DNA from: Acheta domesticus
Taxonomy: Eukaryota; Arthropoda; Insecta; Orthoptera; Gryllidae
NCBI GenBank assembly: GCA_031308135.1
Contig: JAHLJT010009436.1
Span: 117,869,272 to 117,933,271 of the forward strand
Direction of reading: 5' to 3'
Length of the DNA stretch: 64,000 nt
The notes beneath the pieces are model-generated. The model did not search any database and had not been told where the DNA came from. It worked only from the letters and a program-made list of their open reading frames with translations. The translations under genes and the position numbers were made by a program. This document shows, piece by piece, positions 23,001 to 37,400 of this stretch. How positions within the stretch are numbered: the first letter of the stretch is position 1; every line of letters begins with the position of its first letter.

Positions 23001-26000
23001 GTGTTGTGGAAGATAAAAAAACAGTAACAGCTCTAGTTGATGTCCCTACAGATAAAAAAGTATGTGACATTTCCCTGAACAAGAGCAAATCACATCACAA
23101 AGATGAAAGTGCTCAAGCCTTAATCAAAGAAATGCCCAGTGCAGATGATAAACATCTTGAGAAGGGTATACCGGCATTGAAAATTGTGCTACTTCACTCT
23201 GATGAAGAATCATCAGAGAAATGTACACAAAATGTCAAAGATACTGAAATCTCTACAAAGTCTCTTCCATCTTCAAATACTGAGGTTTCAAATTCATTTC
23301 CTGACACAAGTCCTGTGCAAAACAAAGTTGATAAACCAGGTGAATTGCAGAGTTCAATCAAAGAATCGGTGAAACATGTACCTTCTAAATCTTCAATTAC
23401 TAAACCTTCTACAATTCTGGGTAAAGTGAAAAATGAGTTTCAAAACAAAGGACGTCGTAAATCTCTTGAAAGTATTTCCATGGGCATCATGATGAGAAAA
23501 GTAGCAGCAAAAAGTAGTCTCCAGGAACCTGTGAACACTAGTGATGGAAATGTTCAGGAAGAAATTACTAAACTCCCTGAAGAGTCAGCCCCAACAAATC
23601 AAGTTAAACTTGTAATGCCGAGTTCATCATGTCAAGAAAATGAAAGTTCTGTGAAATTTGAATCCCATAAAATCTCTGTGGAATGTGACAAATCAGATTC
23701 TTTGACTTCTGAATCCAATGCACAAGGAAGTGATAACAAAGCTTCAATTCAAAATACATTAGAAGTGACTCAAATTACTGAACCAGTTGCAAAATTTGAA
23801 TCGTCAACTGAACATTTATCTGAAACAGAAGGGATGAAAACGGACCAGGCAGATAATGCGCTGGAAAAGAAAGAATCATCTATTGTACAGAAAGGAGATG
23901 ACCTCATGGTGGAGGCTGATCAGTACCTGTCACAGTAAAGAAAACTGAAGAAGTAGAAAGAAGAAGCAACAGAGTTAATGCCTCGAAAAGAAGCAAGTAT
24001 TGAATCGAAACAGCAAGTTATTCCTGGAGAGAAAGATGATGGTACTTTGAATCCAGAAGTTGACAAAATACCTGATAAAGACAAACAAGATACTGTTTCT
24101 GCTTCGAGTGAAAGTAAGGACTGTAAAAATTCTAAAAGCAAACTTAAAAATACTGAAAATAAACTTGGTAATGATAATTTATTTACCAAAGAAAAAAATA
24201 AAGAGGATGCTTCCAGCAATAAAGATTCAAGTAGCATTGTCTTTGCGGAAGTTGAAAGCACTAACAAAGAATCTCATGAAACATCAAAAACTCTTCAATT
24301 TGCTGATATCCAAAAACTAACAGAGAATAAAAAACAGGAAGATATATCATTATTAAAAGAAACTGGTGTTACTGATGAAAGAACTCCTTCAGTTGCAAAT
24401 GACCCTCAAAGAGATAACACCCCGAATGTAGAGATAGTGAAACAGTATAATTTTGCTACAATCAGTACTGAAAACCAGTTAGAAAAGACTAGTTCCCCCA
24501 AAGTGGATACTCCAGATACGTCTGTAGCTGGACCTAAAGATTTGGTAGGCACTGAGCAGAGCAGTGAGGAAGATGTTGCAAATGATGATTCTTGTTATAT
24601 TCCTGATAATGACAGTCTTGTGGATCAAGAGTCTGATGACATTAAGGCTGCCTCCCCCAGTAATCAGAAACATAGTCAAAAAGATGAAGAAATACTTAGA
24701 GGGAAACAAAGTCGGGTAGAGGAATCACTTGTGCTTGAAGAAACAGGTGGTGCAAGTAGTTCTGAGGGAGAACAAGGTGGAGAACCAGATGGGTCTTCTT
24801 ACGAAGGTGAAAGTGAAGCTGGTGCTGCAGGAAAACGAGGAGGCTCAGTTACTCAAGCTCGTCGGAAAAGCGGACGTGGTCGTAGAGGTCGAGGTCGTGG
24901 TTCACGTGGTCGAAGTAGAGCACAAAGAGCAAATGCTGGGAAGAGTGCCAGCCCAGTCCCTCCCAGTGGGGCCTCAGAGGATGATAAAAAGGAAGTAGAA
25001 CCTATTACTCCTGTCACTCCCACAAAAACTAAAGGAAATCGAGGAAAACGAGGTAAGTAGTGTTGAATTTGAGTGGTAAGTCATTCTCTGATATCATTTT
25101 ATTTCTACTTATATTTACATTTCTTTTTTGCACAGCTCCTAAGTTAATGGGTCTGGATTTAGGCGTAGATATTGTTCTTGAACAAAGTCGTGGAGATGAA
25201 GAAGGAAGACCCGGTGCTCCTCCTGTTCGTCAGTCACGACGTATTGCACAAATGAAAATCCGAGAAGAAGCAGAAAGACGTAAACTAGAAGAAATGACTT
25301 TGCAACAACTTAAGGAGGAACAAAGCCGAAGGCGTGCTGATGCTCGAGCTGAGAAAAAGGTATTTTCTTTTTTTTTAAGTTCTTTTAAGTTTTACTTCAA
25401 TAACAAATGAATGTAGTTCAGGAATACATGTGAATGGCTTTTTGAATGGATGATCATTTTTTCTGGAAGCATGACCCAGAAGGTCCAAAAGTAATTTTTA
25501 AATTTCAATAGGTTCTTGATAATTAAGCTGCGGATTTATAGACACGAAAAACTGTAAAAATAGACAGGCAAAATAGGCATTTAAAAACATAAAATAGGCA
25601 TTTAAATAGGCACTAAAATTTTTTCTTATTTATGTTCTTGTGTATAAAGTTTCTGAAGGAAACGTAATACCTTATCTTCATGGAATGTTTGCTTTCATCA
25701 TTATTCTGGCAAATCCTTGTAGAATTCCTTTCTTGTTGGGTAAATTTGCACAAAAAAGGGTGATTCGCAATCACTACCTTTTAGCTTTTCATGAAATGTA
25801 TGCTGATGCTACACATCTTTTTTCTCACCTTTAAGTTAAACATAATTGAAAACATTGTATGATTTATTTTTTTTATAGCGCCATGCATAAAACAAATGTA
25901 ACTAGCGATGCTACCACAGTACATATTTTCTTGCATTATTTCTAAAAATATTTCACAATTTGCCATTTTCAAAAATTCAGAGATGTCAACGAAAATGAGA

Positions 26001-26524
26001 CCTGCGCCATTCTTTTAAGCAACCCTTGTTTTATTCGTGGGAAAAAATTGAAGAATATTGTAGCGTTTTTTGAGATTTGCTTATAACTTGCATTAATTTC
26101 AAGCAGAAATTACACAAAAAACACTTGTTCTTTTAAAATTATAGATAATCTTTTTTTAAGATTTGATTTTTTAGAACAGATTTAAGACAAAAATCTATGT
26201 ATTCATTATTGTACTTTTGCAATGTTAACTTTTCTCAATTTTTGAATATACATAGAGTTTGCACAAGAATAGGAGGCCACTAGTTTTTACACTGTCCTTT
26301 GATTCGTATGAGGAGAAAATTTCAAGAAAACATTTTGGTGCCCTTATAGAGATGTTATAATTCAATATAAAAAATAATTCTACTACCAGTGATTTTGCAC
26401 GCGTTTCGTGATTCGAAGTACGTACTCTATGATGGCAGTAAAATGGAACATTGATTTATCGATACTTGTTTGATTTCTTTGTACTCTACAGGATAATGTA
26501 ATAATTTTTATATATGTGTGTGTG

Positions 26525-26603
<79 letters not shown>

Positions 26604-28428
26604 TATTAATGAAAAGGCACAAATTAATGAAAGAAATAATTATGGAGAAAAAATTTTTATTGGAAGGAAAAATGTTTATTTTCAGTTTTGCAGCTGTGGA
26701 AAAAAAAACGAAAAAACTGTGAGTTAACAGTGAAAATCCTAACTATGCCACTTCCATAAGTGAATTTTCCTCTTTTCTTACAAGAAATTTAAAGAAAAAA
26801 TTTGGTGTCATTTTTGGGGAAATATTGAAAATGTCCCAAGGGCTTCATGTAAAGTATCCACAAAAATTAAGAATGTTATTCAAAACCGCAGAGTTTCGAG
26901 CAGAACCAGATCGAACGCGGAATATTCATTTTGGAAAAAATTGTGCGAATTGTTTTGGCGCTAGCTATTCATGGAGGGATGGAGGGAAGTTTTGAAAGAA
27001 AAAACAAACCTTTTTCGGTTTCAGGGGACCTCAAAACATGCATCTGTTGAAATCTCGAAGTCGATTTTCTGCTGCAATACATTACTTTATGTTACATACA
27101 TATGTATGTATATGAGAAAGTAACAATTGAAAACACTGGTCAAAATGCTAAAAGCAAATTACTGTGATTTATTCAACTCTGCCTCTGGCAGGTATCAGCT
27201 GTTGATGGTTTCATCCATTTGGGAGCCTGAAAGTCACCATCGTGATGTCACTAGCGACACAGAAGCTTCTGATTGGATGAAACCGTAAACAACTGATACC
27301 TTCTAGTGGCACGGGTAGAAAAGTCGCACTATAGGTACTTCAAGGACTTCCTTGTGGCCAAAAGACCCAAAGCTTTCTTCACGAGAACTTTGCTCTCCTC
27401 ATCCCCCCGCCCACCCCACTGGTGGCACTGGTTTTGCGAACCCCTGCTCCAGACTATTTTAAGCATGTGTCCCAACCCTTACAACGCTGAGGAAATTCCT
27501 GAGTCACCTGGAGGAAAATTCCACGCTTTGTCTCTTACAAGCGAGAAGAAACGCATGGCAGGGAATAACATCTTATCCACTATAGGCGGGAATCTCTTAT
27601 ATGGGGGTCTCTTGTTATCGGGAAATAAATGCATTGTTTATATACAACTGACCTCGGGACTGGGAATTTTGTCTCCTATAAGTGGGGGTCTCTTATAACG
27701 GGATTTTACTGTATGTGGTTATTGCACTGTGTATATTTGAAAAGATGGTTTACACAGTACGGTAGGCAATTACCAGACGACATCTGAGTGCATTGGTGTC
27801 TAGTAGACAACACATCAAATGTTAGTATCTAGAGTCTATGTTTTGAGATGGACATTACTAAAGTTGAACAGCGGGCATATGTTAAAAATTGAATTTCTGC
27901 AAGGGTATGGCAGAAGTTTTTTCCTGACATGCATTGGACGTCTAGTGTCTGCTCACCCAGACGTACAAGCAGCTGTTATCAAATGCTGTTTAGCACATGA
28001 AAGGCATTGGACTAGCAAAATTAGCCATACACACTGGTATTTCTGCATCAACAGTGTTTTACGGAATGGCTTGAAGATGCGCCATGTTTGTGCAAAGTGG
28101 GTGCCAAATGCTTTAACTGAGGTGCAAAAAAATGGGCTTGATATGAGATATTATCATAGATTCAAAATTATTGACAACACTGCTCAACAAAAAAAAACTT
28201 TTTTTCACTTGCCCAGGATTTTCCAATGAATCAGGAATCAGGTACGCTGAATCCAGATATGTCATTAGTTTCCCTGAATTGGCTCTAGTTTTTGTGCTAT
28301 GAACATTGTAATGAATGATACTATCACAAAACTCACAGCATCTCATATCTGTCTTTATACAAACACTGTTGTTGTTTTTTTTAAATATATTCTAAATAAA
28401 TATATATATTCTAAACTCTTTTTACTAC

Positions 28429-28492
<64 letters not shown>

Positions 28493-31400
28493 AATACACA
28501 CACACACACACACACTTTAATTGAGCGTCATTTTATTAATACATTTTCTTTTATTACAAAACAATGAGTTCTTCAGGAAGACCTTGTTTGAACAATTTTA
28601 ATGTATTTGACTCCGTTTGTGCAGAATTTACGCTACAAAAATAGAAAAGAATTATTGTAAACTTTGTAGAAAAATATAGGAACATATTTTGGTGTAAAAC
28701 TAGGTGATCAAGATAAGTTATGGGCTCCTGATGTGGTATGCAAAACATGTGTGGAGTGTCTCCATCAGTGGAAAACTGAAGAGTTTAAAATTGGGTGTAC
28801 CGATGGTGTGGCGAGAGCCCTAAAATCATGTTGATTGTTATTTTTGTTCTGTAAACGTGAAAGCGTTCAATCATAAAATGTAAAACATTCAATCGTTACA
28901 AGAAATAGAACAGGGAGTACCCTGATTTGGAATCAGCAAAGCGACCTGTGCTACATTGACCTGATGTTCACCTCATTCACTGGAAGTCCTGTGTCTAATT
29001 TGAGGGTATACAGATTCTGGGGTGCAATTCAAGAGTTAGCAATGGCAGTGAATACAATGGAAGTGTTGTTACAAAAGAGAACTTCTCCCAAGACAAGCTT
29101 AGTGATTTAATACTTAGTTTTTAATACTCAGTTTGTCAAACAAAGCAGCTGAACTTTTAGCATCCTGACTGAAAGAAAAGAAATGTCTGACACTGGAAGC
29201 AAAAATAACACTTTACTTGTTATTGGTACAGGCTTTGTCATAGTTGTCAAGAACTTTTTGGGTAATCATAAACTGGTGCCCGACTTGCTTTTAAACTTTC
29301 AAAATTTGGGTGCAACTATGCGCATTATGGTACAATATCTCCATAACCATCTTGACAAATTTCTAGAAAATGTTGGCAATATGTGTGAGGAACAAAGCGA
29401 GCGGTTCCATCAAGAAATAACGGTGATGGAAGTTAGATGTCAGGACAGATGGGATAGGCACAATGGCAGACTACCACTGGAGCCATCAACGTGATTGCCC
29501 TGATTTGCTGCATAAAAGAATATAAATGTTTTGTGATTCTTTGCAGGCTGTAAATATAAATATATATATACTATATTAACGTTAAATTCAAAGAGCTTAA
29601 TTTTGTATAAATAGGCATATCTAGTTACATTTAGTTTGGGCAGTAAGTTAAATGCAATTTACAAATAGCCTGTACTCAATAAATTAAAATAATATTTTTC
29701 GATGCGATTTTCATTATCTCAAAAACTAGAACCAATCTACCAAAACCAATGCCATATTTGGAATCTGTGCATTAAACATACCCTAAAATGGCTTTAAATT
29801 GTTTGGCAAGAAAATGAGTATAGACCAATGCAATCCAACTTGCACCTGCTCAAGTGTAGAACAATCAGTGGATCTACTGTCCTATTTTAGGGAATGCAAG
29901 GCAGCTCTTAACTCAAAAAAGAAACAGCCAAAGACTATAATGACCAATTCTGTAGAAAAATCTTATACAAACACATACCAAAGAATTCCTTGAATTTCTA
30001 AAAGCAATAGATTTTGAAGAGCTCCAATGAAATTAAAAAAAAAAAAAATTAAACTTACAAACTGTCAATAAACTCACAGGAATAAGAAATAATAATGAAA
30101 CCTAATAAGATGGATAAAATTAATAATAAGACTTAGATTATAATTAATTAAAGCAAGTACAATAATAATTACCAATCACAAATTGGAAAAAAAAGTAGTA
30201 ACAAAATGGTGTCAGTTCAACAAATTGTAAATCACAAACGAAAGGGATTAATTGCATGAGATTATATGTAATTAGAATTAGCCAAAAAATTAACAAAAAT
30301 AATTATTTACTATTTTATAACTATTTATAATTCTTATAAAAGTCATTGTAAAATGTTAAAATGTCTTTGAAATTGTAAATAAAAAAAATCAAATAAAAAA
30401 AGTACAATTCAAGGATAATAAAGAAAACAAAGCATGTAATATTACTGTTGTAATGGAGCATGCTGGTAAAAAGAGAGTGTGAGAGCGAGCGAGCTAATTG
30501 TATTCAGTGCCTTCCTTGTTCATGGTAAAGATGATGTGAACGCCTTAGGGAACTACTTTGAAGGTCATTAGCTTCTAAGACTATGGATATTACGTGTATG
30601 GTTTTGTTTTGTGCATAAGCAAAATGAATAAAAACAGTAATCTCTATTTACACACCTTTCAATGTCCCGTAACCATAGCACTTTGTACTCGGGTCTCAAT
30701 TTAATACCAGTATTGTGAAGAACATTCCAGTGACTTTCAATTGTATATCCTGATTTTTATTTCCTGCAGCTTTATTTACTGATAAAAAATAGTTTCAGTG
30801 ACTTTGAAGGTGTCCTTTGTATTTGTATTGGCTAGTGTGTTCCCAGAAACATAATTCAATAGTTCGCCATGTCTCGCCAATTAACTGTGACCTTGGCTAA
30901 ATGGGTGTCAGAAGTGAGAAGAGATTTTTAAAGTGTCCTAACTTGTGTGCGAGTTTTTCTTCAGTTTTTTGGGCTGTCTTCATATCAAAGTGTTCCAGGG
31001 GGTCAGCCAAGTTTGACTGGCCCCTTGAATATATGACAAAAAGGCCATCTTGCAGTTGGCATCAGCACTAGGCGTAGTGATGTTATCCACAGTGCTAAAG
31101 GTGGTCAGTGCCTGCTTTATGGCTTGTTTGGCAGTTTTAACAGTATACTTGTTAGCTAGGTGCTCTTGAGGAGATCCATTTCACAGGATAAGGATTCCCC
31201 ATCATGCTAGTTGCTCTAATGGCCATGGTTTTCACCCCCGCCCCTCCACTCTGTTTTAGTTGTGAGGTGATAGTGCAAGTGAGAGTGCAGGTAGCGGTTG
31301 GTTTCCTGTAAACAGCGGTGCTCTGATGTAAGCTTTCCAACACATCAGCATGTGAAGGAAAGGGAATTTGCCCTAGTTTTCCATTTCCGTAGTGTACTTA

Positions 31401-34400
31401 ATATTTGGAGTGGTTATTGAGAAGTTGGGGGGAGGCTTAAGGGCTGCAGGTTCACACTACCAGTGGATCATCCATATACCACATGCCAGAGTGTGGGTTT
31501 AAGTGGAACACTTTCCAGGGCCATAATTTGAAAAGCTTTCATGAATAAGTTTGCCACTATAGGAGTGAGAATGGAACATTCCTTCTCCCCATGGCCACTC
31601 TTCTACTTGGTGTCCACTTGGGCTCGTGTCCACATTTTTCTGCTACACTGGTTGGAGGTGCAGTTTAAGGTTTTGGCTCTCCACAACTGGAGAATTTACT
31701 TTGGGCACACTGATGAATAACCCGTGTTTACCTAATTGGGTTTCTAATGATAATGAAATGAATGTTAATGAAAATTTTCTTATTTCATTAATCTCTTCAA
31801 ACACACATTGAGCCTCATTAACTCTCGCATTAATTCCAATTATTGTTTGTTAATGCCTTGCTTCTTATCTTCAATCAATTGCTTCATTGATCAGGTGTTG
31901 AGATGATATATATCCTCATTGCATATTACAGCTTCTTTCATGGTGTGTTGCAGCTATAAAAAGTCCATATTAAAGTCCATATACCCTTTCCAGCAACATC
32001 TCTTCCTACAATGAATGCTTTTTCTACAGAGCAGTGAAACTATATTGCAGAATATTTGACATTTAGGAAGTTTCTATTTAGAATGTATTATTTTGTTGTC
32101 TGTGAGACAAAAGTTCTCAACATGATTTATCTGCAAACAGAAATTTTTCCCCTTTTCTTCTCTAATTGCTAATGTAAGCTTGCTCATTCCATTTTCAACT
32201 AATGTACTACACTGATGGATTATCTCTGCAAAGGCTGCCTGTGTTTGTCTTGAGAAATCATTACTGGGCAATGAAAACCAGTTTGAAACTGTTGGAAGTC
32301 TGTTGCAGCTTTATACACAGTCGCAATGGATAACTTCTTGAATTAAGGATCAAGGTTCTGTGTCAGTTGGAGATGTTTTTCTTCAATTTCACTTGTAAGT
32401 TATGCTATTGTTGCTTAGAAACACCGCCAGTACCACTGTGGAATACTTCAAGAACTTGTGGCAAAGCATATGAATAGAATGATTGGTATCATTGTTTTCT
32501 CATTGACTTAGGGATTTCATCAGAGATGTACTACATATTTTAACATATTAATGTATAACATATGTTCTGTATCTTAACATATTATAGCGTGACATAACAA
32601 TGGTTTAATATATTAAATTATGATGTCATAGGCTTCTGCAGTAATGTGAGAGGCTGTCTGAGTGATGTGGCTTTAAAGGTTCTGATGCCAACATTTTGAC
32701 TGATGCCGACATTATATCGTGGACTTCCTCAGCAACTTCAGCCATGAGGAAGATTAATATGAAAGTAGAAATATTGGCATCACAGCCTCTGGTGTCACTC
32801 AGTCATCCATTCACAATGATTATTCTTGTTTATTATAATACTGTGATGCAATGTGAACAACTGTAGGTATTATTTGATCTATCATTTTAATAAATGAAAA
32901 TAAAATAAATGTTTGCTCCTTAAGAATGTAATATCTGAGTAATACGCCTGGATTTGACAACATAGGTAGCTTTAGGAATACTTAATATATGAAATATTAC
33001 AAACTTCTGCAATACAGTTTAAAAAAAAAAAAAAAAGAGAGAGAGAGAAGAAAAGAGGTTGGAGAAGAAGGTTACTTCAAAAACTGAGGATCTCTTTTCT
33101 AAAGGGTGCATTTCCTCCAAATGTTTCAGTGTGCCAATTTTCATTATTGTAATGCTTTTTTTTTAAAATTTTATTTGCAGGAACTCAAGGAAGGCAAGAA
33201 ACGAAAGAAAAAAGCTGTAAGTATTGTTCTAGTTTGAAGAAATCTACAGATATCTAGTGAATCAATTTCTTGCAAATGATAATGATTAATTGAAAATTGT
33301 GTATTTTACAAATGGTCTTTTGCCTCTTCATCATTTACTAATCATTGGTTTCTCTTACAAACAGATTGAAAGTGATGAAGATTTCACTGCAGAGGAAGTT
33401 GATGAAGAAACTTCTTCAAAGAAAAAGATGAAAAAGAAGAAACGTCGAAAGAAAAAACCAGCTCTAAGTTTTAATGAGAGTAATCCCTGGCAATCATCAT
33501 CTGGATCTAGGTAATTATTGCAGCCAAAGGTGATAGGAAACTTTTTGTAATACCAATACTATTCTGAAGATGTGAGAGGAATTGTACTCTTCAACCAAAA
33601 GCAATACATAGCAATACAGTACATTGTTTGAGTCATTAATGTCAATGTTAAATGGAAATGGAATAATTTAACTAAAATGCTGCTATCAAAGCATCTTGTA
33701 AGGAGATAGTCAACAAACAAGCAAAACAAAAATTTAAACTCTTTAAATTGCAATTTTCTGTATTACATGAAATTTGACACAGAATGAGGAAGGGTAGGAG
33801 GAAAAAAAGGCATGTTTCTGTGACCAAGTACCTCAGTGTCTCAATTAAAGATAGAGAAATCATCTGGTGAAGTATCAGCTTCCTAGCAGTTGAACTCGCC
33901 TATTTTCATCTGGCCATCATCTACATCATTGATATTCATTTATGTATAATAACAATAAAAATTGTGATTGATTTTTAAATAATTGACAATTTAACAAGAC
34001 AAAAATAATAAAATTAATCATCTTAAAGTACTGCCAAAGTGGCTAACTTGGGACACTTTCAATGTTTGTAGATTAACCCTGTGTATATGAGTTGAAGCAA
34101 GAGATCTTTTTTTACTACAAAACTTAAGGCTTAGTCAGTACTTTAGGAATATGTGCTTAATTTTTTACATTCTCACATTATGAATACTTTGTAAAAAGAG
34201 AGTTATGTTATTGGGCACCAGAAAATAGTGAATTTTCGCCAGAGAAACTCTCATTGTCAAGCTCTGGTAACGAAAAAGTGGATAAATCTTATTGCTAAAT
34301 TTAGAACCAAAATCCTCTAACTCATGGAGTAACCATGTTTGATGGCTTTTGATACCGAAAAATCAGTTGATGGCAAAATGTTGATCTTTCTGTCCATCTG

Positions 34401-37400
34401 TGGACAACACTAGTGCCTAAACTGTTCAGCTGATTTTCTTCAAAATTGATATTCCTTAATTGTTTTCACTGATGTCAAGGCTCCTGGAATTTGAAACCGA
34501 TATTTTAACTTTGGGGGGTACTTTTCATGAAGCTGTTGGACATTTTCAAAGTTTTTTTTGGCTCCAAATTTTTTTATTCAATATTGTTGTGGAATAGTGC
34601 AAAGGGTGTTTAAGAGAATGATGCATGTATAATTTTCATTGATATCCTCGATTTTTCAAAAATTGCAAAAAAGTATTTCAAAACTGCAAAATTGAAGATA
34701 AAGATTTTTGACTCCGACAAAGTTGGTTATATAAAATTAGCACTTTAAATTAGGTAATGTACAGTTTTTTTTGGGGGGGGGGAAACGAGTAGTTTTTTGC
34801 GTATATTTTGTTTGAAATTTGCCAAAATTTTGTTTCTCAAGAACCTTTTCTTTTAAATTTTCAAACATTCAACAAACTTTTTCTTTAAAATTTTTTCACT
34901 TATGTAATAAGGAACGATAAAAAGTATGGTGCTAATCCTATTTCTGGGCGGTGCTTGTGTTTTGGAAAATTATATATATAATAAATATATTATATAATTA
35001 TATGTAATATATTATGTAAATATATTATATATATAATAATTTTTTTATGTGTGTGTGTCTATATATATATATAAATATATAAATAATAAAATATATAATA
35101 TATAAATATATAAAACGAACAACAACTACAAATTGTAGATAGAGATTTTTGCCTCAGACAAAGTGTTGTACAAAATTAGCTCTTTAAAAAAGAGTGTACA
35201 ATTTTTCTGAAAAATGGAGTAGTTTTTTGCGTAATTTGCGCTTGAAGTTTTGTTAAAAAATATTTCGCAAAAACCACTCAAAATTTTTCTTTAAATTTTC
35301 TCCACATGTATAATAAGAAATGGTAAACTCATGGTGCTATAGAATGGCACAGACTTTCTTGCAGTGGTTAGTGTTCTAATCTCTTTAGTCTGGTCTAGCA
35401 TTTGGAGTAAACCTAATGCTTTTACAGGACCACAGACTTTCTTGCAGTGGTTAGTGTTCTAATCTCTTTAGTCTGGTCTAGCATTTGGAGTAAAACCTAA
35501 TGCTTTTATGACTGCCTTTCTCTGTTCTCCAAAAGACATTTTGTTTCGCAGTTTCTTCACACTGCACTTTCTGTGGTGTGTAGGTATCAGTGCCAGTACA
35601 TTAACTCTGAGAAACTGGATTTGGGTGTCGGGAATGGAAAAAAAAAAACAACCTTGCTGGTTGAAAATACTTTTGCTGGTTTATGTAGGGGTATGTTATT
35701 GTGGAGCATTACAAAATTCAAAAATGTATGTCCTTTGGTAGCATTGTGTTGAATTTGACGTTTTGAATTTTGAATGAGAAAGGAAAAATGTATCTATGGT
35801 GAAATTTTTTTTATCTTATTCCAAATTATTTGTTGTTTTTTTTACATGAATCAAACATTTACATTTTTGTATCTTGGCTGGAGTTCAATCCATGTGCGTT
35901 TATGTGGGGTAGTGGTATGATTGCCGGCAAGTTAACTCTTGAGGATTTGAGATTGCATCTCGGAGCAGGAAAAAAAATTTCCAGTTGAAAACACTTTTGC
36001 TGATTTATGTTGTAGTATAATATTGCAGAGCATTTAGGAAGAATGTGAGAAAGTGTGTGCTTTGGTAGCACCTCCAGTTTGAAAATGGAATATGTTGGAT
36101 ACAGTTTAAATCAAAACGTGGTGTCCCAAGTTACCCCTGGAGTGTTGGCTAATTTGGGACACATTTGAATTGTGTTTAAAATGACCATTTATGATTAGGT
36201 GGGCTAATTTGAAACATACATCTATACAGAAATAATATCTTGTGAAATAAGTGTTACTGATTTCTCACAATGAAATGGCAAACGTCATTATAAAAAAATT
36301 ATTGGAACAAAGTGAAGTCAATTTTAAAAGAAAGGCATGTTTTGCAAATCAAGAAACCAATCATTAAAAAAATAATATAAGTGTATTTAATTATATCTCA
36401 TACAAAGGCAATACACAAACAAATAAGAATGAAGAAATGTCTTGGACTGAGTAGGCATCTGCCGGTTCATTAGTAAATTATTCTAATGAATTCTTTTGCT
36501 TCGTGGCAGGACATGCAGGATTCTTGTATTTCTGGACCCTTGTTCTTCTAATTCTTCATTTAGCTCATCTGGGTCACACTTTTTCCTGGGGGGAACAAGG
36601 AAAGAAGCTTTTTAAGGAAAGTTTTACAATGGATGTTTTTCAGGTTAAAGTTTAGATTAACTATTTTTTTTATTGAATAACACTTACTTGCAAATAAAAC
36701 TTCCATATGACTTATATATCTTCTTTAAACCTTCGTGAACACTTCGGCACTGATTCTGAATCAACAAACCTGAACCACACTGATACAGACAAAGATTAAG
36801 AAAAAAGTTGCAAAACATCCCAAGTTGCACAACTGTCCTAAGTTATCCTCTTTGATGGTAATATAATATCTTCTTCTTCTTCTCCTCTAGCTCTAGAGCC
36901 CTTTGTGGGCCTCGGCTTCATGCCAACAGCATTCCATCTTCTTCTGTCTTCCACTATCTTCCAGTTCTTCCCCTTCATGATGTTTGAGGTCTTTCAATAC
37001 ATCATCTTTCCATCTTTTTTTGGGATGGGCCTCTCCTCTGTTTTGAGAAATGGTTACCTTCTAATATCTTTTTTTAGGCATTCTTGATTGTTCAATTCTT
37101 TCTTTATGTCCTAACCATCTAATGTAAAGATAAATATAAAATACCGAAAAATCAATCACACAACAACAAAAGTCAAAACATTGAACGCAAATCAAAATGC
37201 GCTAGATCCAAACTCGGAAATTTTTCTTTAGGAGTAAGAAAATCTTCCATACTTTTTACACTTCATGAACTAGGAATCAAAGTAAAGTGAAACTGAGAAG
37301 AATTTACGGAAATGTTCAAAGCAACAGATGTATTGTGTGCATTTTTCCTTCATTATTTACTTATTTATTTATTTAACTTTTGGTGCAAGTATCTAAAAAA

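Noticed and set aside
23923..23995. A 70-bp intron to explain the stop at 23936
   Set aside because: Possible GT and AG exist but there is no pyrimidine tract. The bypass frame through this stretch reads as normal protein, so two compensating homopolymer changes are simpler.
15385..24709. Many Ser-, Phe- and Ile-rich ORFs on the minus strand inside RSF1 exon 4
   Set aside because: They are complements of the Lys/Glu/Ser-rich coding frame and have no motif or independent support.
26383..26727. ORFs made of Tyr-Ile repeats (also at 10847, 11207-11593, 28299)
   Set aside because: Pure translation of TA microsatellites.
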